Assembly: GCA_002412625.1 (NCBI GenBank)
Contig: DHVK01000014.1
Coordinates: 1 to 64,000, forward strand
Length of the DNA stretch: 64,000 nt
Source: Cloacimonetes bacterium UBA5210
Lineage (GTDB): Bacteria; Cloacimonadota; Cloacimonadia; Cloacimonadales; Cloacimonadaceae
Direction of reading: 5' to 3'
Below are positions 36,512 through 44,605 of the stretch, one piece after another (the first letter of the stretch is position 1; every line of letters begins with the position of its first letter). The position numbers and the translations under genes were made by a program. Below the pieces are notes generated by a model. The model was not told where the DNA came from and ran no database searches. It saw only the letters and a list, made by a program, of their open reading frames with translations.

Positions 36512-37189
36512 CTATGCCCGAAACTTGCTTACTATTTTGATCATCTCTACTCCGACCTTGATCCCGATCACGATGTACATCAAGGGTAAAGCTGCGGCGC
36601 TGAAGAAGTTTCCGATCTCACCAAAGGGGAGATATCCCGGATCCAAAAAACTACCCAAGAGGATCAAGCCCAAAAGAGCGGTAATCAGATACGCGATTCC
36701 GCAGATTGCTTCTATAACGCTTAGCGCGTTGATCTTTAGCTCTTCGTTTGGATGCACCAATGTCCACATCACGAAGCCGGAACCTAGGATCACGCCGCCC
36801 TGAAAAGCTCCGCCGGGGCTGAGATGCCCAAAGCTGAAGATATATACCGAAAACACAAACAAGAGGGGTTGCAACACCGCTACTCCGGATACTGTTACTC
36901 TGGTTGCTTCCAGATGCGTCTTGCGCTCGCTTCCCTTTCTTTGGTTTTTTCTGCTTAGAAAGGAGATCGCCGTGGTCGCCATAAACAGGATTATCAGCTC
37001 CCCAAAGGTGTCAAATCCACGCCAGGAAAGGAGGATCGGAGTCAGCACATTTTGGGATGAATACTCATTTTGCGCTGCCAGGATATAGGCTTGGGAGACC
37101 GCGGGGATGGTATCCGGAATCCGGGTTCCGAAACCGTAAAGCAATATTGCCGCAAACAGGGCAAGCACCATGTAGCGCGGAAATCTCAA
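36512..37189 (-). CDS. MrpB/MbhE-F-like antiporter subunit
   Basis: The 225-aa membrane protein ends in an MnhB domain (VSGVAVLQPLLFVFSVYIF, FGHLSPGGAFQGGVILGSGF). Its N-terminal part (res ~1-80) resembles the small MbhE-type subunit of membrane-bound hydrogenase modules (FDTFGELIILF). It therefore looks like an MbhE-MbhF fusion, or equivalently the MrpA C-terminal segment joined to MrpB. ATGA overlap with the upstream 81-aa gene. Confidence 0.87.
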   Translation of the reverse strand: MRFPRYMVLALFAAILLYGFGTRIPDTIPAVSQAYILAAQNEYSSQNVLTPILLSWRGFDTFGELIILFMATTAISFLSRKNQRKGSERKTHLEATRVTVSGVAVLQPLLFVFSVYIFSFGHLSPGGAFQGGVILGSGFVMWTLVHPNEELKINALSVIEAICGIAYLITALLGLILLGSFLDPGYLPFGEIGNFFSAAALPLMYIVIGIKVGVEMIKIVSKFRA

Positions 37190-37431
37190 CTTTCTCTGTC
37201 CTTTCTTAAATGCCGGAAGGCAAACAAAAAGAAAAGCGTAGTAAGTCCGGAGCCGATGGCAGCTTCCGTCATTGCCACATCGGGCGCCGCCAGCAAAAGG
37301 TACAACACACTCGCGCCCAGGCTCATGCTGCTGAGAAAGAGGATTGAGACCAGGATGTTCGGGTGTCGGAGGGCGGTGATTGCCGAAAGCACCACGATCG
37401 CCCCCATAACAAGCGCGATAAAGGGTATCAT
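37186..37431 (-). CDS. MbhD/DUF4040-like antiporter subunit
   Basis: An 81-aa protein with about three hydrophobic segments and the DUF4040 motif LAAPDVAMTEAAIGSGL. In Mrp systems this segment is the C-terminal part of MrpA; in archaeal and thermophile Mbh modules it is the separate MbhD. Here it stands alone with no MrpA in view. It overlaps both neighbours by ATGA. Confidence 0.87.
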   Translation of the reverse strand: MIPFIALVMGAIVVLSAITALRHPNILVSILFLSSMSLGASVLYLLLAAPDVAMTEAAIGSGLTTLFFLFAFRHLRKDRES

Positions 37432-37748
37432 TGCTTGCGCTCCAAATCGTCCTGCACGGTTTTGTTTGTGAGCGGAATCCCCAGATAATACGCGGTGCGG
37501 GAAATGATATGTGCCGAGAGTGGGGCAGTCAACAGCACCGTGATAAACAGAAACAGCAGTTTAAGCCACCATCCGGGGAAACGCATGGTGACGCCTGCCA
37601 AAAAGAAGAAGGTGCCCAGGGTGGATGCTTTGGACGCGCTGAGCATGCGGGTGTAGGTATCTGGCATGCGGTTGATGCCGATGCTTGCCAATAGCAGGAA
37701 GATGGACCCCAAAAGGGCGAAGATGGCACCCAGGATATGAAAGATCAT
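37428..37748 (-). CDS. mrpG: MrpG-like antiporter subunit
   Basis: A 106-aa MnhG/MrpG-family membrane protein with three helices and the signature GINRMPDTYTRMLSASKAST. I start it at the ATG that overlaps the mrpF stop (ATGA), preceded by GGAGG. A start nine codons upstream would run into mrpF and lacks a better site. Confidence 0.88.
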   Translation of the reverse strand: MIFHILGAIFALLGSIFLLLASIGINRMPDTYTRMLSASKASTLGTFFFLAGVTMRFPGWWLKLLFLFITVLLTAPLSAHIISRTAYYLGIPLTNKTVQDDLERKQ

Positions 37749-38014
37749 CGCAGACCTCCGATCAAATAGCGACACAATCCGATGATCCCGATGAAGCTCA
37801 CCAGAGCATAGACCATGGCGATATCCAGATAGATCATTCTTTGCTTCAGGTACGCGATGCCCACGATTACAGAGATGGTGTGGATGGTGATGGTATCCAA
37901 AGCCACGATGCGATCGATGGAATATGGCCCTTTCATCATTCTGCGCATTGCCACCAGCAGGCTGATCATGATGATCGTGATCGCCAGTTCATAAAAGAGA
38001 TTGATCAGCATCAT
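37745..38014 (-). CDS. mrpF: MrpF-like antiporter subunit
   Basis: An 89-aa protein with three transmembrane helices and the conserved acidic motif IDRIVALDTI of the MnhF/MrpF family. Overlaps mrpE at its start and mrpG at its stop, both as ATGA. Confidence 0.9.
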   Translation of the reverse strand: MMLINLFYELAITIIMISLLVAMRRMMKGPYSIDRIVALDTITIHTISVIVGIAYLKQRMIYLDIAMVYALVSFIGIIGLCRYLIGGLR

Positions 38015-38568
38015 ATAAACATCCTGCTCAAGAACCTTTCATAGCGAGAGATTGTGGCTTTGATGGCGTCCACTGCCTCCACGGAATCAACGTTGATGGC
38101 ATGCACAAACAAGCTGTCGTCCCTGGTCTCGATCATTATCGTCCCGGGGGTAAGCGTGATCGCGTAAGAAACCAGCATGATTGCCAGATCAGCTTTCAAA
38201 GCTGTCTTGATCTCCAAAATCCCCGGGGCTATGGGCAGGCGGGGATTGATCACCCGCATTGCCACATCGATGTTGGAACTAAACAGGCTTTGGGAAAACG
38301 CGCCGCAAAAACAAAGAAAGGCGTATGCCGAACCTGGATCATAACGCAGGTCGCGAAACAACTTCAGCCTGGGGGCAAACAACAGCTGACATACTATCAC
38401 CACAAGCCCGCCAAACAGCAAGCCGCCTCTTTCAAAGCCTGCCAATGCCACCCAAAACGCGTAGAGTAGTATCGTGTTTACCAACACTCTGCGAATAGAC
38501 CCAGGACTTAGTCCCGCATTCCCGCTGCTGTTAATCTTCATGTTTTTTGGCTGTTTTACCTTTTCCAT
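38011..38568 (-). CDS. mrpE: MrpE-like antiporter subunit
   Basis: A 185-aa MnhE/MrpE-family protein: two N-terminal hydrophobic segments, then the family pattern TLTPGTIMIETRDDSLFVHAI. The first ~25 residues (MEKVKQPKNMKINSSG) are non-conserved and soluble, so a start at the second Met is possible. First gene of the seven-gene operon, with a -10-like TATAAT about 70 nt upstream. Confidence 0.88.
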   Translation of the reverse strand: MEKVKQPKNMKINSSGNAGLSPGSIRRVLVNTILLYAFWVALAGFERGGLLFGGLVVIVCQLLFAPRLKLFRDLRYDPGSAYAFLCFCGAFSQSLFSSNIDVAMRVINPRLPIAPGILEIKTALKADLAIMLVSYAITLTPGTIMIETRDDSLFVHAINVDSVEAVDAIKATISRYERFLSRMFI

Positions 38569-38635
38569 TGATATAAACTGTTCGTGAGTCTCCGTTGTGC
38601 TTTAGTAAATTAAACTTGATCATACCTTGTCCTGT

Positions 38636-38665
38636 ATTATAAGTTATTCCTAAATGCGGAGTCAT
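38636..38665 (-). promoter_or_regulatory. Possible promoter of the Mrp-type operon
   Basis: A perfect TATAAT (-10) lies 18 nt from ATGACT, a four-of-six -35. About 70 nt precede mrpE. Confidence 0.4.
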
Positions 38666-38740
38666 GCAATCTCATTCAGAGAAACAGTTCGCCGCCACTT
38701 GGAAAAAAACAGATTACTATGCCTGAGGCTTCGGCGCGGG

Positions 38741-38835
38741 GTAGGATTGCAGACGTCCTCGTCTGCAAAGCAGCGGAGCTGTCTCCTTCTTCGGAACTGC
38801 GTTCCGTTTCGACACGAGGACGTGTCGAATCCTAT
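38741..38835. repeat. Nested palindromic repeat with two complementary hairpins
   Basis: Ends GTAGGATT and AATCCTAT form an outer inverted repeat. Inside are GCAGACG-TCCT-CGTCTGC and CGACACG-AGGA-CGTGTCG, whose loop-centred decamers ACGTCCTCGT and ACGAGGACGT are exact complements. The ~45 bases between them contain TTCTTCGGAA. No gene is present between 38569 and 39089, so this may be a non-autonomous mobile repeat; related palindromes lie in hsdR. Confidence 0.6.
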
Positions 38836-39001
38836 TGTCCCAATCTGCCTACAAGAGCAGAAAAGCCATTCATTTTCAGAACCGGAGCTCAGCTAATCTC
38901 CGGGTAACTGCTTAGGATGAATTCCGTTACTCCGAAATGCGCAATCAAAGCAAAGCTAAGCCACGCTAAGTGATCCGGCTTAGTGGCTGATGGTGATAAA
39001 T

Positions 39002-39039
39002 AACCGATATCCGCTTGGTGCGCCAAGGGGATATCGGTT
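39002..39039 (-). terminator. Strong hairpin after the DUF3494 genes
   Basis: AACCGATATCC/GGATATCGGTT encloses an inner CTTGG-TGCG-CCAAG stem. It is about 50 nt beyond the last stop on the minus strand. The downstream tail TATTTATC is only weakly U-rich, so intrinsic termination is plausible but not certain. Confidence 0.55.
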
Positions 39040-39089
39040 CAGATGAATGAAACCTATTTGTCACTCGCGTGACGATTCACATCCCTGGT

Positions 39090-40041
39090 TTATGGGTTTG
39101 GTTCCATGATAATATTCTGATCCAGATTGATAGCTGTTTGTGCCAGCAATCTGCCATTGACGGAAGCGCCATTGGAAAGGATGATTGCGGTGGAACTCAG
39201 GACAATTCCCTCCAGGTGGGTATCTGTTCCCAGCATTACCGGACCAAATGCCTGCCAGAAAACATTCTTCGCTTGTGCTTCGGCTCCCAGAATTATACTT
39301 GCGTTCGGGGACATATTGATGCCTTCGGAAATTTGGAAAATCCACACATCGTCATGAGCACCGGAAAGCGTAACCGGAGTGTTGATGGTAACTCCACCAT
39401 TGAATTTGTACAATCCGGGTGCAAGAGTCTGCCCGCTGATATCCCCGGAAAGCAGATTGGTGAAATCAGGATTGGGTCTGGCAGCAGCATCAGCGTATGC
39501 GATTTCCATGTCGCTGATAGCTGTGGTCATGGTTGTGGGAGTGGGGGGGGAAGTAATCTGCGGCATAAATATTGCCATCAACCTGGGTAGAGGTGGAAAA
39601 CACTCCGGAAGGATCCAGGATCAGTGAGAAACCGGTGATATAGGAAGCGGCTGCGGGGCTGATGCCCATATTCCCGGTGATGTCGCAGGCCAGATTTGTG
39701 CTGATGGCCGATTTTGCCAGAACCACAAAGTTTCCCGCGGTGCCAAGGTTTACGGGGTCCAGACCCTCTACCGCGGTAACTTGATAGAACATCTTTGCGT
39801 CAGGTTCCGGTTTTGTCCAGCTCGTAGGGGTCGGGAAAGAACCAGTTTCGTCCATGGAAAAACCCTCATAGGGATCATCAGATACATAAACCTTGTAGGA
39901 GTTTGCTCCGGTAACCGGTTCCCACTCCAGGCTTACGTTTATTCCATTGTGTGTGATAACAATGTCCACTGGAGTATTTATCGCATTGACGATGGTAGTC
40001 ATCAACAAAGCCATCATCAACATTAAAATCGAATGTCTCAT
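39090..40041 (-). pseudogene. Ice-binding-like (DUF3494) secreted protein, frameshifted at a C8 tract
   Basis: Paralogue of the next gene. The ATG (AGGGAGA upstream) opens a signal peptide, then an Fn3-like domain (ITHNGINVSLEWEPVTGANS) and the start of the DUF3494 fold (FVVLAKSAISTNLACDITGN). At IYAADY the frame hits eight C (plus-strand G8, 39543-39550) and leaves the paralogue. With seven C it would continue ...PTPTTMTTAISDMEIAYADA to TAINLDQNIIMEPNP. So one extra base separates it from an intact ~316-residue protein. It may be a pseudogene, phase variation at a homopolymer, or a sequencing error. Confidence 0.83.
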
Positions 40042-40085
40042 ATTGTCTCCCTGAAGCGGCGCGTAAAGCATCATCTTCATCTTGT

Positions 40086-41033
40086 TTAAGGTGTTGGTTG
40101 GGTAACTGTGCTTTGGTCCAAAGTAACCGCGGTTTGAGATAGAAGCCTGCCGTTGACGGTAGCGCCTGTTCCAAGAGTTATCGCTGAAGCGCCCAGGACG
40201 ATTCCTTCCATGTGAGCGGCAGTACCAAGGGCCACGATATCCGCGGATTGCCAGAATATGTTCTCGGGTTTGGCGCCGCCTGCCAGGATTACACTGGCTC
40301 CGGTTTCAAAGGTGATGCCATCAGCTATTTGGAAAATCCACACATCATTGGCTCCGCCACTGAGAGTGACCGCTGTGGTTAATAACACTCCGCTGGTCCA
40401 TTTATAGAGCCCGGGAGCAAGCGTCAATCCGCTAAGGTTGCCAGCGCCAATATTCAGGTAATCCACCGGAATCCTGCCGGCAGCTTCGCTATAAGCCGTG
40501 CGCATGTTACCCACCGCGGTGGTAAGCATGGTTGGCGTGGGGATGGCATAATCCGCTGCATACACGTTTCCGATAACCTGGGTGGAAGTCGAATAAGTAC
40601 CCGTGGGACCCATTATCAACGAGAATCCCGTGATGGAAGACGCCGCATTGGGGCTGACTCCGATATCTCCGGTGATTACCGAATTCGGGATGGTGCTAAT
40701 TCCTGTTTCTGTTAAAATCACAAAATCACCTGCCAAACCAAGCTCCACGGGATCTTGTCCGGCTACGGTTACGAGGTAAAACTGTTTTTGGGAGGGCTCC
40801 GGTTTTGTCCAGCTAGTGGGGGTGGGGAAGGTTCCGGAAACATCCTTTACATATTCTCCATAGGGAGTATCACAAGTATAAACCTGGTAAGTTGTGAAGC
40901 CAGTCACCGCGTCCCATTCTAATAGCACATTGGTGCCATCGTGAGAGATTTCCAGGTTTGTGGGTGGTGCAGCGGCATTTAGCATGATGATCGTGAAAAA
41001 TACCATGGTAAAGAGCATAATAACGTTTTTCAT
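40086..41033 (-). CDS. Secreted Fn3 plus ice-binding-like (DUF3494) protein
   Basis: A 315-aa protein with a signal peptide (MKNVIMLFTMVFFTIIMLNA), an Fn3-like domain at ~22-95 (PPTNLEISHDGTNVLLEWDA), and a DUF3494/PF11999 beta-solenoid domain (FVILTETGISTIPNSVITGD, GLTLAPGLYKWTSGV, NVFWQ-like NIFWQSADIVALG, HMEGIVLGASAITLGTG, TVNGRLLSQTAVTLD). In the family some members bind ice. Others are adhesins or surface proteins, which is likelier for an organism with no sign of cold life here. GGAGG precedes the ATG. It is followed after 44 nt by its frameshifted paralogue. Confidence 0.88.
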   Translation of the reverse strand: MKNVIMLFTMVFFTIIMLNAAAPPTNLEISHDGTNVLLEWDAVTGFTTYQVYTCDTPYGEYVKDVSGTFPTPTSWTKPEPSQKQFYLVTVAGQDPVELGLAGDFVILTETGISTIPNSVITGDIGVSPNAASSITGFSLIMGPTGTYSTSTQVIGNVYAADYAIPTPTMLTTAVGNMRTAYSEAAGRIPVDYLNIGAGNLSGLTLAPGLYKWTSGVLLTTAVTLSGGANDVWIFQIADGITFETGASVILAGGAKPENIFWQSADIVALGTAAHMEGIVLGASAITLGTGATVNGRLLSQTAVTLDQSTVTQPTP

Positions 41034-41099
41034 ATATCCTCCTAAGGATACTTAATGAATGGCAACACCAAGCGAAAGACTTTGTCGATTGATAGCTGC

Positions 41100-41120
41100 G
41101 TCTATACCCATAGTATAGAC
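41100..41120 (-). promoter_or_regulatory. Inverted repeat overlapping a possible -10 of the DUF3494 genes
   Basis: GTCTATAC and GTATAGAC flank 5 nt. On the minus strand the palindrome contains TATACT, a five-of-six -10, with TTGCTT 16 nt upstream. That is a plausible repressor site on the promoter, about 70 nt before the ATG. Confidence 0.35.
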
Positions 41121-41339
41121 AAATCTTGGCAAAAAGCAATTTAAACTCATACAGATAGTTAAGTAGTTTGATAACTATGCCTGATAAGGGGGAGAGCAGA
41201 TTCACGATTCAGTGAAATTTTTGCCCTAATCATTCCGTTTCCGGATCCTAACAGGATAAGGGGGCAAGAGATGAGACGGGCGGCATTTGTTGGAGGAGAT
41301 CAAGAGTGCTGGCAAAATAAGAGCCTTATGCTAAAATAA

Positions 41340-41368
41340 TTGACACAATATGCAGGTCGGATTTTATG
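41340..41368 (+). promoter_or_regulatory. Possible promoter of secA
   Basis: Perfect TTGACA with TTTATG 17 nt downstream (three of six), about 70 nt before secA. No other candidate in the 400 bases between the DUF3494 genes and secA has a good -35. Confidence 0.4.
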
Positions 41369-41436
41369 ACTGTCAGGGAAATATGATTGTCCGGTTTTGC
41401 CCTATATAAGACCCGGACCTAAACGAAGGAAGAATC

Positions 41437-44400
41437 ATGCTCGAGAAAATTCTTAGAAAACTATTCGGAGATAAATCGACCCAGGATCTCAAACGTTACG
41501 AGCCGCTTGTGGCAGAGATAAACAGCATCTATGAAGGCCTTAGCCAATATGAGGATCAACAGCTAATCGACCGCGTGAAGCAGATAAAAGAAGAAATCGC
41601 TACCAAACTGGAGCCTGTCCGTAAGGAACTGGAAGCGCTGCAAAGAGAGTTTCGGGAATCTATCGAAGACGCGGACCGCAATCGGATCGATAATCAGATC
41701 GACAGCCAAAAGAAGACCCTGAGCGCGCTGAACAAAGAAACCCTGGACGACTATCTGCCGGAAGTCTTTGCCATCGTGAAGGATACCTGCCGTCGAATGG
41801 TGGGGAAGGAATATATGGTGAAGGGGCATCCTCTGCCCTGGAATATGGTGCCTTTTGATGTGCAATTGATCGGTGGTATGGTCTTACACGACGGTAAGAT
41901 CGGTGAAATGGCCACCGGTGAGGGAAAGACCCTGGTTGCCACCCTGCCGCTTTTCCTGAATGCCCTCTTGGGCCGTGGCGCGCATTTGGTAACCGTGAAC
42001 GATTATCTGGCCAGCCGCGACGCGGAATGGATGAGCCCGATCTTCAATTTCCACGGTATGGAAGTAGGCTGCATAACCACCGGGATGGATCACGATTCTC
42101 GCCGCGAAGCCTATGCTATGGATGTTACCTACGGGATGAACAGCGAGTTTGGCTTCGACTATCTGCGCGATAACATGGCGGTTAGCCCTAAGCAACTGGT
42201 GCAGCGTGATTTTTATTACGCGATAGTGGACGAAGTGGACAGCATCCTGATCGACGAAGCCAGAACCCCTTTGATCATCAGCGGACCAATCTCTCAGGAT
42301 AAAAACTTTTATCCGGAATTGCGCCCCGGCATCGCTGCCCTTGTGCAAGCTCAGAACAGTCTGATTACCCGTCTGTTAAGCGAGATTCGGGAAGACCTGA
42401 AAGAAGATAATCCCAATGCTTCAAACAACCGCCTGGCAATGAATCTGCTATTGGTGAAGCGCGGCGCGCCCAAGAACAAAGCATTCCAGAAACTGATGCA
42501 GGATTCTTCTCTGAAGCGCCTGATCCAGGATACTGAGGGTATCTATCTGCGGGATAAAAAGATGCACGAGCTGGACGATATGCTCTTCTTCGTGGTGGAA
42601 GAACGCCAAAACAGCGTTGACCTCTGCGAAAAGGGCAGGGACATGCTCAGTAAAAGAGAATCCGACCTCTTTGTGGTGCGTACCTTGGACGACGTCCTGG
42701 GCGAAATCGAAGCCCGGGAAGATCTCAGCGCAGATGCTAAGATGCACGAGCGGGAGATTGCTACCGGAAAGTTCATGGACAAAAGCGAGAAACTGCACAA
42801 TATCAGCCAACTTTTGAAAGCCTTTACCCTCTTTGAAAACAATCAGGAATATGTGGTTATCGACAATAAGGTGATCATCGTGGATGAATTCACCGGGCGT
42901 CAAATGCCGGGACGCCGGTTTTCGGATGGCTTGCATCAGGCTTTGGAAGCAAAAGAAAACGTGGCGATCGAAGCCGGAACCCAGACCTTTGCCACCATTA
43001 CCTTGCAAAACTACTTCCGCATGTTTGAGAAACTGGCAGGCATGACCGGTACCGCGGTAACCGAAGAATCCGAGTTTATGGAGATCTACAAACTGCCGGT
43101 GGTGGCAATCCCCACCAATGTCGCGGTTACCAGGATCGATCATGACGACGAGATTTATCTGACCAAGAACGAGAAATATCAGGCGATCATCGACGAAATC
43201 ATCTATTGGCACAAGCAGAAGAAGCCGGTGCTGGTAGGCACGGTGAGTGTGGAAGTATCCGAGATTCTTTCCAGGTTGCTGCGGCGTCACGGCATTGCGC
43301 ACAATGTATTGAACGCGCGTCAGCATCAGCGCGAAGCGGAGATCATCTCCAACGCCGGTGCAGCCGGAGCGGTGACGATTGCCACAAACATGGCGGGACG
43401 CGGAACAGACATCAAATTGGGCGACAGCGTGGTGGCGCAAGCGGTGGAGAACTATCGCGGGCTCAGCAAAGCCAGAACCGAAGAGTTCCCATATGGTTTG
43501 CCTTTGGACGGTTTGCATGTGATCGGCAGTGAACGTCACGAGAGCCGCCGTATCGACCGCCAGTTGCGCGGTAGAGCGGGACGGCAGGGCGATCCCGGAA
43601 CTTCACGCTTCTTCCTTTCCTTGGAAGACGATCTGATGCGCCTCTTCGGCGGCGACCGCATGGCGCCATTGATGCAGAAGATCGGACTAAAGCAAGGCGA
43701 AGCGATCCGACATCCGATGATGACCAAGGCCGTGGAAAAAGCCCAATCCAGGGTGGAAGAACATAACTTTGAGATTCGTAAAAACCTGATCAAATATGAC
43801 GAAGTGATGAACCAACAGCGCGAAGTGATCTACAGCTATCGCCGCAGCGTGCTGAAGGGTTACGACATCAAAGCCGAGATCATAGAGATGGTTTCGGAGA
43901 GCATCAAGCACATTGTGGACGAAGTCTGCGCGGGTTCAAACTATCCCGAAGAATGGGAATTGGGCAGGCTTTGCACCTATTTCAAAGGGCTCAATATCGT
44001 GATTTCCGAAGAGGATCTGGATAGCGATCATCTGAATCATGATTTGCTGATCTCCACGCTTCAGGAACTCGCTGATGCCGCTTATGCCCGCCGCGAAGAG
44101 CAATTTGGCGCGGATGTGATGCGCGATATCGAGCGCAGATCACTATTGGAAGTGGTGGATAACGAGTGGCGCGACCACCTGCATGAGATGGACCTCTTGA
44201 AAGAGGGAGTTTATCTGCGATCTTATGCCAATAAAGATCCCCTGGTGGAATACAAAAAAGAGAGCTTTGGCCTCTTTGAAGGGCTGATCACCCGGATCCA
44301 GGAAAACGTGACCAAACGCGTGTTTACCACCTACCTGCTGAGCCGCGAACAGATGCAGGATATGCAAGAAATGTTGAAGGGCGCCAGCATGACGCACGAG

Positions 44401-44601
44401 GCGATCAACAGCTTTTTTAACAATAACCAACAACAGGAATATAAAACATCGGCTACTCCGCCACCCGAATACGGTGGAACCGAGCTCAAGACACGCCCGG
44501 TGCAGGTTGCCCCCAAGGTGGGCAGAAACGATCCCTGTCCCTGCGGAAGTGGCAAGAAATATAAGAAATGCTGCGGCATTCATGACAACGAGGAAGAGTA
44601 A
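41437..44601 (+). CDS. secA: Preprotein translocase ATPase SecA
   Basis: Motor that drives preproteins through SecYEG. The 1,054-aa protein has Walker A TGEGKTLVATL (res ~160-170), the DEAD-like VDEVDSILIDEARTPLI, the preprotein cross-linking domain, NMAGRGTDIKLG and GRAGRQGDPG motifs of NBD2, and the C-terminal zinc motif RNDPCPCGSGKKYKKCC that binds SecB or ribosomes. Compared with the ~900-residue E. coli form it carries an extra coiled segment near residues 50-100 and a block KGHPLPWNMVPFDVQLIGG, a form I know from the Bacteroidetes/FCB lineage. GAAGGAAGA precedes the ATG. topA follows after 4 nt. Confidence 0.97.
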   Translation: MLEKILRKLFGDKSTQDLKRYEPLVAEINSIYEGLSQYEDQQLIDRVKQIKEEIATKLEPVRKELEALQREFRESIEDADRNRIDNQIDSQKKTLSALNKETLDDYLPEVFAIVKDTCRRMVGKEYMVKGHPLPWNMVPFDVQLIGGMVLHDGKIGEMATGEGKTLVATLPLFLNALLGRGAHLVTVNDYLASRDAEWMSPIFNFHGMEVGCITTGMDHDSRREAYAMDVTYGMNSEFGFDYLRDNMAVSPKQLVQRDFYYAIVDEVDSILIDEARTPLIISGPISQDKNFYPELRPGIAALVQAQNSLITRLLSEIREDLKEDNPNASNNRLAMNLLLVKRGAPKNKAFQKLMQDSSLKRLIQDTEGIYLRDKKMHELDDMLFFVVEERQNSVDLCEKGRDMLSKRESDLFVVRTLDDVLGEIEAREDLSADAKMHEREIATGKFMDKSEKLHNISQLLKAFTLFENNQEYVVIDNKVIIVDEFTGRQMPGRRFSDGLHQALEAKENVAIEAGTQTFATITLQNYFRMFEKLAGMTGTAVTEESEFMEIYKLPVVAIPTNVAVTRIDHDDEIYLTKNEKYQAIIDEIIYWHKQKKPVLVGTVSVEVSEILSRLLRRHGIAHNVLNARQHQREAEIISNAGAAGAVTIATNMAGRGTDIKLGDSVVAQAVENYRGLSKARTEEFPYGLPLDGLHVIGSERHESRRIDRQLRGRAGRQGDPGTSRFFLSLEDDLMRLFGGDRMAPLMQKIGLKQGEAIRHPMMTKAVEKAQSRVEEHNFEIRKNLIKYDEVMNQQREVIYSYRRSVLKGYDIKAEIIEMVSESIKHIVDEVCAGSNYPEEWELGRLCTYFKGLNIVISEEDLDSDHLNHDLLISTLQELADAAYARREEQFGADVMRDIERRSLLEVVDNEWRDHLHEMDLLKEGVYLRSYANKDPLVEYKKESFGLFEGLITRIQENVTKRVFTTYLLSREQMQDMQEMLKGASMTHEAINSFFNNNQQQEYKTSATPPPEYGGTELKTRPVQVAPKVGRNDPCPCGSGKKYKKCCGIHDNEEE

Positions 44602-44605
44602 ATAT

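Noticed and set aside
42448..43539. Long open frame antisense to secA (363 codons)
   Set aside because: It is a shadow of the strongly coding secA strand, with no family motif or ribosome-binding site. Similar antisense frames occur over most high-coding genes here.
44474..44605. Extended N-terminus of TopA inside secA
   Set aside because: The extension overlaps the secA zinc-motif coding region and is not conserved in type. MAKNLIIVESPAKA is the standard TopA start, right after the secA stop.
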